A DNA stretch of 25,355 nucleotides from DTKY01 sp037440765 (GCA_037440765.1 JBBITL010000064.1:1-25355); one strand, 5' to 3'. Shown: positions 1 to 7,303, counted from the stretch's first letter. Translations and numbers: made by a program. The notes: generated by a model from the letters alone, not told the origin.

Positions 1-31
1 GGAAATGCGGCGGGCGGTTTCCGAGGAGTAT

Positions 32-1029
32 TCAGGGTTCTGGCTCAACGAGCGAGACGCTGGTGAGCGGCGAGCGGCCGAAGCCCCAGGTGCCGGTCGA
101 GTTATCCTTAGATCCGGACGCCCTGAGGTTCGGCGAGGATGCCGCCGTAGTCGCGTTTCATGCCGTGCGCCAGGCAGCCATTCTCGGTCTCGTAACCCTT
201 GTCGCATTTCACTGGGTCGGCATTCGGGAAGTGGACCAGGTCCAGCGCGCCGGCGCTTGCGAACAGACAGGCCTGCGAGTTGAACGGCTTCCAACACGTG
301 CGGGAGATCTTGCGGGTCGGGTAGGGCAGGTTGAGCTCGTACAGAATCGCGCATGACGCGGCCGGCATTGCCGAAGACGAACTGTGCTTCGTCGGATTCG
401 TTGCCCCTGCCCTGCGATATGCCTTCAAACTCCAGCAGGCGCGCCCGGTGGAGTTGCGAGCCCACGGTGCAACGCCGGTCCGAGACATAGATGACGGGAT
501 ACCCGCTCTGGAGGGGCTGGATCTTGACCAGCGGGATGATCTGCTGGACTTGCGACAGCAGGGCGTCCTTAAGCGCTTGCGGCGGGAAGCGCGTAACGGT
601 TTGGTTCAGTGGGTAGGTGGGTGAGGAAGATGGGGTTTCGATGAGCGTTACGCCGAGCGAGCACACGGCGTCGGTGAGCATCTCCCAGGCCAGCGGCTCA
701 CTGGTGAAGCGGCAGGTGTGGGCGGTTGTGCCGAGGCCGTCGTCGTCGGGAGCCTTGTAAGTGAATGCGCCGTACGGACCGCACTTCGATTCCCAGAAGT
801 TGCGAAGCGCGACCCGGTCGGCGTCTCGCAACCACGCCTTGCGAACATTGAATCGCTTCGCGCCCGTGCCGAGGAGAAACCGTTGCTCGATCTTGGCACT
901 GCCCGAGCCAAATTGGTGGACGACGACCTCGGGCGCCTGCGCGCAACCGTGCGGGTAATCCGGCACGATCGGGAACACGCCCGACGGCACGATTTCCGGG
1001 ACCGCGATGTTGCCAGTGTAGTCGGGCAT
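32..1029 (-). pseudogene. Broken phage tail protein gene (DUF2460-like N-terminus, DUF2163/BR0599-like C-terminus)
   Basis: Reading the minus strand from an ATG at 1029 gives MPDYTGNIAVPEIVPSG and then KIEQRFLLGTGAKRF, WESKCGPYGAFTYKAP and VFGNAGRVMRD, which I recognise as a tail-assembly protein of siphophage/gene-transfer-agent type. Near 345-350 the homologous reading leaves this frame and continues in a second one as LYELNLPYPTRKISRTCW, with a Cys-rich stretch and HGMKRDYGGILAEPQGVRI, up to a TAA at 108-110. A third frame then carries KDNSTGTWGFGRSPLTSVSLV and stops at 32-34. The simplest reading is a deletion of the middle part plus a second frameshift, so the gene is dead. The first frame happens to stay open to the window edge, but after residue ~225 it is no longer protein-like. 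The family names are from memory of motif patterns; the tail-protein identity is more secure than the exact Pfam assignment. Confidence 0.6.
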
Positions 1030-1079
1030 GAGGAATCCGAGCTTCTGGGGTGTTGGTCGGGCTCAGGTGCGAGGTGCAG

Positions 1080-1514
1080 TCAGGATTTCGAGCGTTCCCA
1101 CGACTCTACCTGGCCAGGAACAACCGTGAACATAGGGTGCGGCGGCACACGCCGTGGGGCCGGGAGCATACGAAATTGTGCTGGGTCACGCTCCCGGAGC
1201 TTTCGCTTGAGGTGTTCGAGTTCATACAGGAGTTGCCCTCGGGTGACCTCGATCGTTGTCCGGTCAGGTTTGCCCACGATCTTTGATGCGTCAAACCGGT
1301 AGCCTCTCTGCTCAGCCTCCGCGTGAACACCCCAAAGGTAGGTCACAATCGCGGTAACCGGCTGCGGCGTTCGGCGGAACCGCTCGAGCTGTGGGTGGAA
1401 GCGGTAGCCTTTGGTGCGTCCGCAGAGCACGTGTTGGGCCAGCAGCGACTCCCGCCAGAGAGCCACCAACCCGGCCCGGTCGAGCAATGACGGGTGAATC
1501 GACCAGAGACGCAA
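1080..1514 (-). CDS. Pyrimidine-dimer DNA glycosylase (PF03013-like, T4 endonuclease V type)
   Basis: The 144-residue product begins with (M)RLWSIHPSLLDRAGLVALWRE and continues with GYRFHPQLERFRR, a YLWGVHAEAEQRGYRF segment and a C-terminal PHPMFTVVPG motif, the full pattern of the small bacterial relatives of T4 DenV. The family excises UV-induced pyrimidine dimers and nicks the abasic site. Glu22 lies where T4 endonuclease V has its catalytic Glu23. The start is a TTG at 1514: it aligns with the family's usual MRLW beginning and follows GAGGAAAG by about six bases, whereas the ATG at 1562 would add 16 unconserved residues. It lies 50 bp upstream of the broken tail gene and downstream of another phage-like fragment, all on one strand, so it probably arrived as a phage cargo gene. 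No frameshift is visible and it may still be functional. Confidence 0.78.
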   Translation of the reverse strand: MRLWSIHPSLLDRAGLVALWRESLLAQHVLCGRTKGYRFHPQLERFRRTPQPVTAIVTYLWGVHAEAEQRGYRFDASKIVGKPDRTTIEVTRGQLLYELEHLKRKLRERDPAQFRMLPAPRRVPPHPMFTVVPGQVESWERSKS

Positions 1515-1596
1515 CGGACTTTCCTCGTTGACCAGACACCATCCTACTGACTCTGTCGGCAATCGCTCAACGACGGCTCTACGGGATCGCAGTGCA

Positions 1597-1722
1597 TCAG
1601 CGCTCCTCCACGCGGATCGTGAACGAGCGGTCTTCGGTGCGGCCGCCCGCCGTGGTTATCCGATCCGTCACCATGTACGACTGACCCGCCGTACCACCGG
1701 AGAGCCAGACTGCGCAGCCGAG
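1597..1722 (-). pseudogene. C-terminal fragment of a phage structural-type protein
   Basis: A 41-residue minus-strand reading, LGCAVWLSGGTAGQSYMV onward, ends in RSFTIRVEER and a TGA at 1597-1599. The pattern W-L-S-G-G-T-A-G-x-x-Y-x-V-T-x-x-I-T-T followed by R-T-x-D-R-S-F resembles the end of small phage proteins with an Ig/fibronectin-like fold encoded near head-tail genes. Upstream of about 1722 the reading is replaced by IS66 sequence in the opposite orientation, so the gene appears to have been cut by the insertion. The short interval 1515-1596 holds only a 17-codon ATG reading overlapping the stop. The identification rests on a short motif and is tentative. Confidence 0.4.
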
Positions 1723-1782
1723 GGCGTCGATGAGCCGGCCCTGCGATCGGTATTGGCGGCGCTGGAACAGCCGGGCGGCTGA
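1720..1782 (+). pseudogene. IS66 Orf1 (TnpA) C-terminal remnant
   Basis: The reading EGVDEPALRSVLAALEQPGG ends at a TGA at 1780-1782 and matches the usual end of IS66 Orf1 (a pattern like D-x-x-L-R-x-V-L-x-A-L). Its stop overlaps the CTG that would begin the tnpB-like reading, the arrangement expected for a coupled IS66 tnpA-tnpB pair. Nothing recognisable as TnpA lies further upstream, where phage-derived sequence begins on the other strand. Confidence 0.5.
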
Positions 1783-2108
1783 GCTTCCCGGCGGCCGTCA
1801 AGGCGTACCTGTGCACGGTGGCCTGTGACATGCGCCGGAGCTTCGACGGCCTGTCGATGATGGCCGGGCACGTCATCCGCTGCAATCCGTTCTCGGGTCA
1901 TCTGCTGGTGTTCTGCAACAAGCGCAGCGACCGGCTGAAGATCCTGTACTGCGACCGGGACGGGCGGGTGATCTGGTACAAGCGGCTGGAGGCGGGCACG
2001 TTCCAGCTTCCGTTCGCCCAAACGGGCCGGCGGGAAATCGCGGCCTGGGAGCTGGGCGTACTGCTGGAAGGCATCGATCTGAGCAAGGGCCGGCGCCGGA
2101 AGCGCTGC
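1779..2108 (+). pseudogene. tnpB: IS66 Orf2 (TnpB) accessory protein, nearly complete
   Basis: The reading starts LSFPAAVKAYLCTVACDMRR and continues through SFDGLSMMAGHV, NPFSGHLLVFCNKRSDRLKI, RDGRVIWYKRLEAGTFQLPF and LGVLLEGIDLSKGRRRKR, which is nearly the whole length of the IS66 Orf2 accessory protein (PF05717). IS66 transposition is known to need this protein, although its biochemical role is not settled. The expected ATG at the start of LSFP is a CTG; a GTG at 1818 would give a shortened protein. The frame does not stop at the normal end but runs on into TnpC-derived sequence. I infer a non-functional relic, although this is the best preserved piece. Confidence 0.72.
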
Positions 2109-2601
2109 GCGCTGCCGGCCGCGCTGGTGGCCAAGGAGTGCGAACTGGGGCGCGTGCGGCACTGGCTCCAGCAGATGTCGCGCCACCGCTACGGACAGAA
2201 GCGCGAGCGGGTGGATGAGAACCAGTTGTTCCTGTTCGCCGCCGAGATCGCCAGCCGGGGCCAGGAGCCGCCGCCCGCGCCGAGGGATCTTCGCGCGGCA
2301 GGGCGTGGATCTGTCTCGCCAGACCATGTGCGACTGGATGCGGCAATGCGCGGAGTTGGCCAGCCCGCTGTACGAACTGATGAAGCAGCGGACGCTCAGC
2401 TCCAAGGTTGTGCAGACCGACGACACGCCGGTGCCGGCCCTGCCTGGGTTCACCGGACGCCTACGGCTGTACAGCGCCACTGGCTTCGTGACCCCGGCCG
2501 ACATGCTGGCCGGCCGGCAGAGGGCGATCCACGCGGCCCGCGATCGCAAACTGGAGGAGGCGCGCCGCCAGCGGCAACTGCGCCGGCGCCAAGCCGCATG
2601 A
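2109..2601 (+). pseudogene. IS66 TnpC fragments fused to an IS3/IS481-like transposase C-terminus
   Basis: In the frame continuing from tnpB the sequence reads VAKECELGRVRHWLQQMSRH then RYGQKRERVDENQLFLFAAEI, the coiled-coil/leucine-zipper start of IS66 TnpC. Around 2275-2285 the homology shifts frame and jumps ahead to RQGVDLSRQTMCDWMRQCAE, LYELMKQRTLSSKVVQTDDT and PVPALPGFTGRL. This includes the DDT motif that holds the first catalytic Asp in IS66 transposases. Directly after GRL the reading becomes YSATGFVTPADMLAGRQRAI and an Arg/Lys/Gln-rich tail ending in RRRQAA at 2601, which is how rve-type (IS3/IS481) transposases end. At least two deletions and one chimeric junction are needed to explain this. 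Confidence 0.68.
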
Positions 2602-2623
2602 GATTCGGCAGACCCCCATGCCT

Positions 2624-2647
2624 TGAAAATCCCCGCCCGAAGGGCGG
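2624..2647 (-). terminator. Candidate intrinsic terminator downstream of mutS2
   Basis: On the minus strand a CCGCCC-TTC-GGGCGG hairpin (2633-2647) is followed by GGATTTTC, a short T-run. It lies about 105 bp beyond the mutS2 stop codon and is the only such structure between mutS2 and the transposase relics. The T-run is short. On the plus strand the same hairpin lacks a T-run. The rest of 2602-2751 shows no gene. Confidence 0.4.
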
Positions 2648-2751
2648 AATATTCCCTAACGGAAAACGCTCGGACTCCAGTTCAGGCTGAGCCGGAACAG
2701 CTCGGCGGATCGCCCGCGATCGCCAAATCACGAAACTACAAGATCGACAAA

Positions 2752-5166
2752 TCAGTCCTTCAGCTCGACGATGGTGGCGCCCGTGCCGCCCTCGCTGTCG
2801 CCGGCGGGATAGAACTTATCGACGTGCGGATGCGCGGCGAGCAACTCCGCCACCATGCGGCGCAGGATCCCCATGCCGTGGCCGTGCACGATCCGGACGC
2901 GCGAAGCGTCGGCCAGCGTGGCCGTGTCCAAGAACCTCTCCACCTGCTCCCGGGCTTCTTCGGCGCGCTGTCCTATCAGGTTGAGCTCACGCACGGACCT
3001 GCCGGGCAAAGGAGCCGCGTCGTATTTGACATACTTGGGACGCGGCGGCGGCGCGCCGCCCGGCGGCAGCACTTCCATAACCTCGTCCGCCGGCACCTGT
3101 AACTTGAGATAACCCGCTTCGACCTCGATGAGAGCGCCCGGCAACATGCGGCGCACTCGCGCCGGTTCCGTCATGCCGCGCAGCCTGACCTGCGCCCCTT
3201 CGCTGATCTTAGGGCGGACAGACTCACCCTGCCTCGACTCGTCCGCGGCGGCCAGCACCGTGGTCTCGATCTCCTCCCGCAGTTCCCGTTTCAACCTGGC
3301 GGTCTGCCGCATGGCGGTTGCCGCCGCTTTCCGGTCCCGGAGACCGGCGGCGATCTTCTCTATGGCCCCCCTTGACTGAGACTCGAACCGCTCAAGCACC
3401 AGGCCGCAGCGCCGCTCCATCTCGTTCAGCTTCGCCGCCTCGCGCTCCGCCCACTTGTGAGCGGCGGCCCTCTCCGCGGCGGCCAGCGATTCCTTCTGCG
3501 CCCGCAGTTCGGTCTCGAGCGCGGTTGCCGCCTCCAGCCGCCGGTGCAGTTCCGACAGGAACTGCGCGATGTCGCCCTCCCGGGCGCCCAGCCGGGCGCG
3601 CGCCTGTTCTATGAGTTCGGCCGGCATGCCGAGATGTTGCGCGATGTCGAGTCCTGCGGACTTGCCCGGCGCTCCAAGCCGGAGCACATAAGTCGGCTCC
3701 AGCGTCTTCTCGTCGAAACCCATGCTGCCGTTGACCACGCCCGGCGTCCCCGCGCCGTAGACCTTCAGGGCCAGCAGGTGCGTGGAGGCGAGCGTGAACG
3801 CGCCGGTCCGGCGGAACCGCTCCAGCACGGCGACACCGAGCGCGCCGCCTTCCTCCGGATCGGTGGCCCGGCCAAGTTCGTCCAGCAGCACGAGTGAATC
3901 CTCGTCGGCGGCCTCCAGCATGGACCGGATCCTGGCGATATGCGCGGAGAAGGTGCTCAGGCTTTCCTGGATCGACTGGTTGTCTCCAATGTCCGCCAGA
4001 ACCTGGCTGAAAAGCGGAATCTCAGCCTCTTCACAGGGCACCGGGAGTCCAGCCCGGGCCATCATGGCGATCAGTCCGACGGCCTTCATGGCGACCGTCT
4101 TGCCGCCCGTGTTGGGGCCGCTGATGAGCAGTGTCCGGCAGTCGTCGTCCAGCGTAACGGAGGCGGGGACCACCCGCTTTCCCTGGCGCCGAAGAACATC
4201 CTGAAGCAGGGGGTGCCTGGCCGCCTTGAGCAGCAGCCGGCGCGAGCCAGGGGGGCTGAAGCGGGGGATCGTGCAGTCGAAATCGGCCGCGAACTGGGCC
4301 TTGGCGAACAGCAGCTCCAGTTGGGCAACCACCTCCACCGTGCGCCGGATGTCGCCCTGGCATTGCCGCAGCCGCCCGGTCATCTCCCGCAGGATGCGAT
4401 GCACTTCCCGCAGTTCCTCTTCGGCCAGCCGGACCAGTTCGTTGTTGAGCTCGATGGTCTCCAGCGGCTCGACGAACAGCGTGTGGCCGCTGCCGCTCGT
4501 GCCGTGTATCACTCCCTCAATCCTCTTCTGACGCCCCGCGACCACCGGCACCACAAACCGTTCGTTGCGGATCGTCACAAACTCCTCTTGCAGCAGGCCG
4601 TCCTCGCGGTGGAGTCGCAGGAACCTCTCAAGCGAGCCCTGAATCAGGCGCTTCTGCTTCTCGACGTCCCGGCGGAGGCGGGCAAGCTCAGGGCTGGCGT
4701 GGTCGGCTACCGTGCCGTCCGGCAGGATCTTGCCCGCCAGGTCGTTCAGCACCCATCCGAACTCTCCGATTTGCTGAGAGCGCGCTGCAAGTCTGGGAGA
4801 GGATGCTCCCACCGAGCCGAGCAGGCGACGCATGTCGCTGGCGGCTTCCAGCAGGCCGGTCAGGTGAAGAATCTGCCCGGCCTCCAGGGTTGCGCCTTCG
4901 ATGCGCAGTCTGGCCAGCGCCTCAGCCGGGTCCGCGAGCGAGTCGAACCGGATGCGGACGGCCGAGCCCCTGCGGGCGGGCTGAGGGCGCGAGGCCGCGC
5001 GGAGGTACTCGATGGCCTCCCCGGTTTCGGCCAGGGTTTCCTCGAGCGCGGCCCGGTCAGCAACCAGGCCCACTTTCTCCAGTTCCGCCCGTCCGAGCGG
5101 GCTTGCCACGTACCGCCCCAGCAGGCATCTCAGTTCCTCGAACTCCAGCAGATCGGCGCTAGTCAT
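2752..5166 (-). CDS. mutS2: MutS2: MutS-family ATPase with C-terminal Smr domain
   Basis: The product is 804 residues, close to the family norm of about 780-800. The MutS-type ATPase core carries the Walker A loop GPNTGGKT (350-357) and Walker B LVLLDELGRATD (425-436); STFSAH (404-409) and ASTHLLAL (460-467) are also typical. A long charged, Ala/Glu-rich coiled coil covers about 520-640, then an SH3-like segment (655-700) and the Smr domain (724-804) with HGHGMG at 761-766. MutS2 is not the mismatch-repair MutS: it limits recombination and, in Bacillus, acts on collided ribosomes. The usual LDLR motif of Smr nuclease domains is LNLI here (728-731). The ATG at 5166 is preferred over the upstream start at 5259 because it matches the family N-terminus and overlaps the Nudix stop (ATGA), implying translational coupling. 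Confidence 0.95.
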   Translation of the reverse strand: MTSADLLEFEELRCLLGRYVASPLGRAELEKVGLVADRAALEETLAETGEAIEYLRAASRPQPARRGSAVRIRFDSLADPAEALARLRIEGATLEAGQILHLTGLLEAASDMRRLLGSVGASSPRLAARSQQIGEFGWVLNDLAGKILPDGTVADHASPELARLRRDVEKQKRLIQGSLERFLRLHREDGLLQEEFVTIRNERFVVPVVAGRQKRIEGVIHGTSGSGHTLFVEPLETIELNNELVRLAEEELREVHRILREMTGRLRQCQGDIRRTVEVVAQLELLFAKAQFAADFDCTIPRFSPPGSRRLLLKAARHPLLQDVLRRQGKRVVPASVTLDDDCRTLLISGPNTGGKTVAMKAVGLIAMMARAGLPVPCEEAEIPLFSQVLADIGDNQSIQESLSTFSAHIARIRSMLEAADEDSLVLLDELGRATDPEEGGALGVAVLERFRRTGAFTLASTHLLALKVYGAGTPGVVNGSMGFDEKTLEPTYVLRLGAPGKSAGLDIAQHLGMPAELIEQARARLGAREGDIAQFLSELHRRLEAATALETELRAQKESLAAAERAAAHKWAEREAAKLNEMERRCGLVLERFESQSRGAIEKIAAGLRDRKAAATAMRQTARLKRELREEIETTVLAAADESRQGESVRPKISEGAQVRLRGMTEPARVRRMLPGALIEVEAGYLKLQVPADEVMEVLPPGGAPPPRPKYVKYDAAPLPGRSVRELNLIGQRAEEAREQVERFLDTATLADASRVRIVHGHGMGILRRMVAELLAAHPHVDKFYPAGDSEGGTGATIVELKD

Positions 5167-5570
5167 CTTGTTATGGCGGCCTGGCGGAGCGCCCTGAGAA
5201 TCACCTCCAGCGTCCCCTCCGTAATCGGGCGGCTCCGCAAATCCCGCCGGCGCACCCATTCGGCGGCGCTGGCGTCGCCGCCCGGCCTCGCTTCGCCGCC
5301 GGCCGCCCGGCAGAGATAGTCGATCAGGACGTAGTGGTATTCCAGCCGGCCCTCCTGATCGCGCATGATGCGCTCGAAAACCTCGAATACACCCAGCGCG
5401 GAAAGCTCCAGCCCGGTCTCCTCGCGAACCTCACGGCGGACGCAGTCCTCGAGCCGCTCGCCGGCTTCCAGCACCCCGCCTGGAAGCGACCACAGGCCTT
5501 GGGCGGGAGGGCGCCCGCGCCTGACCAGCAGGACACGGTCCGCATGAATAAGGATCGCTCCGACCCCCAC
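5163..5570 (-). CDS. Nudix hydrolase
   Basis: A 135-residue protein with a complete Nudix box, GVLEAGE at 32-38 followed by REVREETGL at 46-54 (G-x5-E-x7-R-E-x2-E-E-x-G-L), and the preceding GLWSLPGG characteristic of ADP-ribose pyrophosphatase/MutT-like members. It would hydrolyse a nucleoside-diphosphate-linked substrate; the specific one cannot be told from sequence. The only usual start codon is a GTG at 5570. However, the codons just upstream in frame read RRRYPRRPVV, which looks like the normal N-terminus of this family (RYPxRPxVGVGA), so the true start may lie a little upstream at a non-standard codon. It overlaps mutS2 by four bases. The product may be a house-cleaning enzyme co-expressed with MutS2. 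Confidence 0.85.
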   Translation of the reverse strand: MGVGAILIHADRVLLVRRGRPPAQGLWSLPGGVLEAGERLEDCVRREVREETGLELSALGVFEVFERIMRDQEGRLEYHYVLIDYLCRAAGGEARPGGDASAAEWVRRRDLRSRPITEGTLEVILRALRQAAITR

Positions 5571-5636
5571 TACGGGCCGCCGCGGATACCTGCGCCTGAT
5601 GCCTCTAGCGCGCGTCGCGAGGCGCCTCCCGCCGCC

Positions 5637-5666
5637 TTGACTTTTCAGCCTCGACTATTCTATTGT
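5637..5666 (+). promoter_or_regulatory. Candidate sigma-70-type promoter for the rsbW-like/STAS genes
   Basis: TTGACT (5637-5642) is followed after 18 bases by TATTGT (5661-5666), a fair match to the -35/-10 consensus, 55 bp upstream of the HATPase start and in the AT-richest part of the divergent intergenic region between the Nudix gene and the HATPase gene. It is a motif match only, with no transcript evidence. Confidence 0.4.
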
Positions 5667-5720
5667 AACGATTCGACTTCGCTCGGTCGCACTCGGCGCG
5701 GAAGCCACGCCGGGAAGACC

Positions 5721-6161
5721 ATGAAAGGCCCTGAACCAGAGGTGACCAGTGTTGACACGTATCTGGACTCTAACCTCCAGAGCGTGGATGCCGCCGAGAA
5801 GATGGTGCTGGACGCGGCCGGCGAGGCCGGGTTCCCCGAGGAGGAACTGCACAAGATCAGCATGGCGGTGCGTGAGGCGGTGGTGAATGCGGTGGTCCAC
5901 GGCAACCGCTACAACTCCCACAAGAAGGTTCGCCTTCAGGTCTCGCGGACGCCCGGAGAACTGGATGTCACAGTGTCGGACGAGGGGAACGGCTTCGACC
6001 CGGCTTCGCTGCCGGACCCGCTGGCCCAGGAGAACCTTTTGCACCAGTCGGGACGCGGCATATTACTGATCCGCGCTTTCGTGGATGATTTCCAGGTGCG
6101 CCGCCTCAGCCCCTCGGGAACAGCGGTGAGGCTGATTAAGCGCCTGACACAGAAGTCGTAG
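5721..6161 (+). CDS. RsbW/SpoIIAB-like anti-sigma factor (HATPase)
   Basis: This 146-residue protein is a single GHKL ATPase domain of the RsbW/SpoIIAB class. The N box is EAVVNAVVHGNRY (52-64), with the catalytic Glu and Mg-binding Asn, the G1 box is SDEGNGFDP (86-94), and the G2 box includes SGRGILLI (110-117). Such proteins bind a sigma factor or another partner and phosphorylate a STAS-domain antagonist on a serine. The adjacent downstream gene encodes such an antagonist, so the two form a partner-switching pair. The ATG at 5721 has a weak GGGAAG upstream and gives the normal family length; the longer upstream open frame overlaps the Nudix gene antisense and is not expected to be coding. 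No sigma-B-like gene is adjacent, so the target is unknown. Confidence 0.9.
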   Translation: MKGPEPEVTSVDTYLDSNLQSVDAAEKMVLDAAGEAGFPEEELHKISMAVREAVVNAVVHGNRYNSHKKVRLQVSRTPGELDVTVSDEGNGFDPASLPDPLAQENLLHQSGRGILLIRAFVDDFQVRRLSPSGTAVRLIKRLTQKS

Positions 6162-6195
6162 CTAGACAGGACTAATTGATCAGGAGGATGACTCA

Positions 6196-6540
6196 GTGAG
6201 TATACAAGTGACGAGCCGCCAGGTTGGGGATGTCAGCGTGGTCGACGTGGCCGGCCGCATCACGCTCGGTGAAGGCGCCAGCACCCTTCGGGAGACGATC
6301 CGCGGCCTGGTTGCCAAGGGCCAGAAGAAGATCCTGTTGAATCTGGGCGACGTATCCTATATCGACAGCTCCGGCATCGGCGAGCTTGTTTCCGGCTTCA
6401 CCACCGTGGCCAACAACGGCGGGGCGCTGAAACTGCTCAGCCTCACCAAGCGCGTCCAGGACCTGTTGCAGATCACGAAGCTGTATACGGTATTTGACAT
6501 CTACGACAGCGAGACCAGCGCAGTAGCGAGCTTCTCCTAG
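6196..6540 (+). CDS. STAS-domain anti-sigma factor antagonist (RsbV/SpoIIAA-like)
   Basis: A 114-residue single STAS domain. The loop YIDSSGIGEL (55-64) contains the serine pair at which the partner kinase phosphorylates SpoIIAA/RsbV-type proteins, and KILLNLGDVSYID is the usual strand before it. Unphosphorylated antagonist binds the anti-sigma kinase and frees its target. The start is a GTG at 6196 preceded by a near-perfect AGGAGG at 6182-6187, the strongest ribosome-binding site in this part of the window, suggesting higher expression than the upstream kinase. The gene follows the RsbW-like gene after 34 bp and is most likely in the same transcript. Confidence 0.93.
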   Translation: MSIQVTSRQVGDVSVVDVAGRITLGEGASTLRETIRGLVAKGQKKILLNLGDVSYIDSSGIGELVSGFTTVANNGGALKLLSLTKRVQDLLQITKLYTVFDIYDSETSAVASFS

Positions 6541-6623
6541 CCGCCGGGATCAGGTCCCGCTGCGAGAACGCTCCGGGCGGAGCGGTCTTCGAGGCCGGTT
6601 GTCGGCCCCGGGAGTCGGGGAGC

Positions 6624-7274
6624 GTGCCCAAGAAAGCGACAATTCTCCTGGCCGACGAGCAGGCGTTGTTTCGGGAGGTTCTGGGCGCGTATCTTGAGGC
6701 AAGCGGCCTGTTCCGCGTGGCCGGCAACTGCGGCGACGGTGCCAGCGCCAGCAGGATGATCGCCGCTCTCGGCCCCGACGTCGCAATCATGGACCTGGGC
6801 CTGCCCAGGCTGTTCGCGCCGGAGGTGATGCGCAAGGCGCTGCTCGCCGGTTCGTCCTGCAAGTTCATAGTCCTGTCGATGCGGCGGGACCGTAAGACCG
6901 TGCTCGAGGTCCTCCGCGCCGGCGCCAACGGTTACGTGCTCAGAACCGATCCGGCCGCCTCGCTGCTTCGCGCGGTGCGCGAGATCCTGGCCGGCTGCAT
7001 CTACGTTTCCCCGCGGTTGTCCCTGGCCGAGGTGTTTGGAGGCTCCAGGCCCGCTCCGACGGGTGAGGACTACGAGCAGCTCAGCCCGCGGGAATTCCAG
7101 GTGTTCACGCTGCTGGTCGAGGGGCTGCGCGGCAAGGACATCGCCGATCGTCTGGATATCAGCGAGAAGACCGTCTGCACATATCGCACCAACCTCATGC
7201 AGAAGCTGAATATCCACGACGTCGCGGGCCTGGTTCGCTACGCTGTCCGCAAGAAGCTGACCCCCCTGCGCTGA
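6624..7274 (+). CDS. NarL/FixJ-type response regulator (REC + LuxR HTH)
   Basis: 216 residues. The receiver domain (about 5-120) has the acidic pair D11-E12 and phosphoacceptor Asp57 in AIMDLGLP, and Ser85 in the Thr/Ser position (FIVLSMR). The conserved switch Lys is Arg107 (GYVLRTD), which may alter phosphorylation-dependent activation. A LuxR-type helix-turn-helix follows at about 150-214 (LSPREFQVFTLLVEGL, then DIADRLDISEKTVCTYRTNL). The start is a GTG at 6624 with GGGGAG just upstream. No sensor kinase is adjacent; the gene follows the STAS gene after 83 bp and may be part of that regulatory group. The DNA targets are unknown. Confidence 0.9.
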   Translation: MPKKATILLADEQALFREVLGAYLEASGLFRVAGNCGDGASASRMIAALGPDVAIMDLGLPRLFAPEVMRKALLAGSSCKFIVLSMRRDRKTVLEVLRAGANGYVLRTDPAASLLRAVREILAGCIYVSPRLSLAEVFGGSRPAPTGEDYEQLSPREFQVFTLLVEGLRGKDIADRLDISEKTVCTYRTNLMQKLNIHDVAGLVRYAVRKKLTPLR

Positions 7275-7303
7275 TTGCCGGCCGCAGTGTGCTAGGATAC
7301 AGT
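7275..7303 (+). promoter_or_regulatory. Possible promoter upstream of the TPR gene
   Basis: TTGCCG (7275-7280) and TACAGT (7298-7303) are 17 bases apart in the 46-bp gap before the TPR gene. An overlapping TAGGAT (7293-7298) preceded by TGTGC offers an alternative extended -10. Both are weak matches. Confidence 0.25.

Larger units (their letters stand above)
1718..2601 (+). mobile_element. Decayed, internally deleted IS66-family element joined to an unrelated DDE transposase tail
   Basis: Fragments of all three IS66 genes (tnpA, tnpB, tnpC) lie in order on the plus strand within about 880 bp, where a complete element would need roughly 2.5 kb. The tnpC part is reduced to two short pieces in different frames, and its end is replaced by the C-terminus of an IS3/IS481-like integrase-core transposase. 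I could not find convincing terminal inverted repeats or a target duplication. The left boundary near 1718-1725 interrupts a phage-like gene on the opposite strand. The element cannot be autonomous. Confidence 0.75.

Noticed and set aside
1..400. The continuous minus-strand frame running from 1029 to the window edge, read as one intact long protein
   Set aside because: After about position 345 the homologous protein sequence continues in a different frame, so the open run to base 1 is a chance out-of-frame reading.
3940..5319. A 459-residue plus-strand open frame opposite mutS2
   Set aside because: It lies antisense to a clear MutS2 with conserved motifs; high GC produces long shadow frames. 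Its composition (Arg/Gln/Leu-rich) shows no domain.
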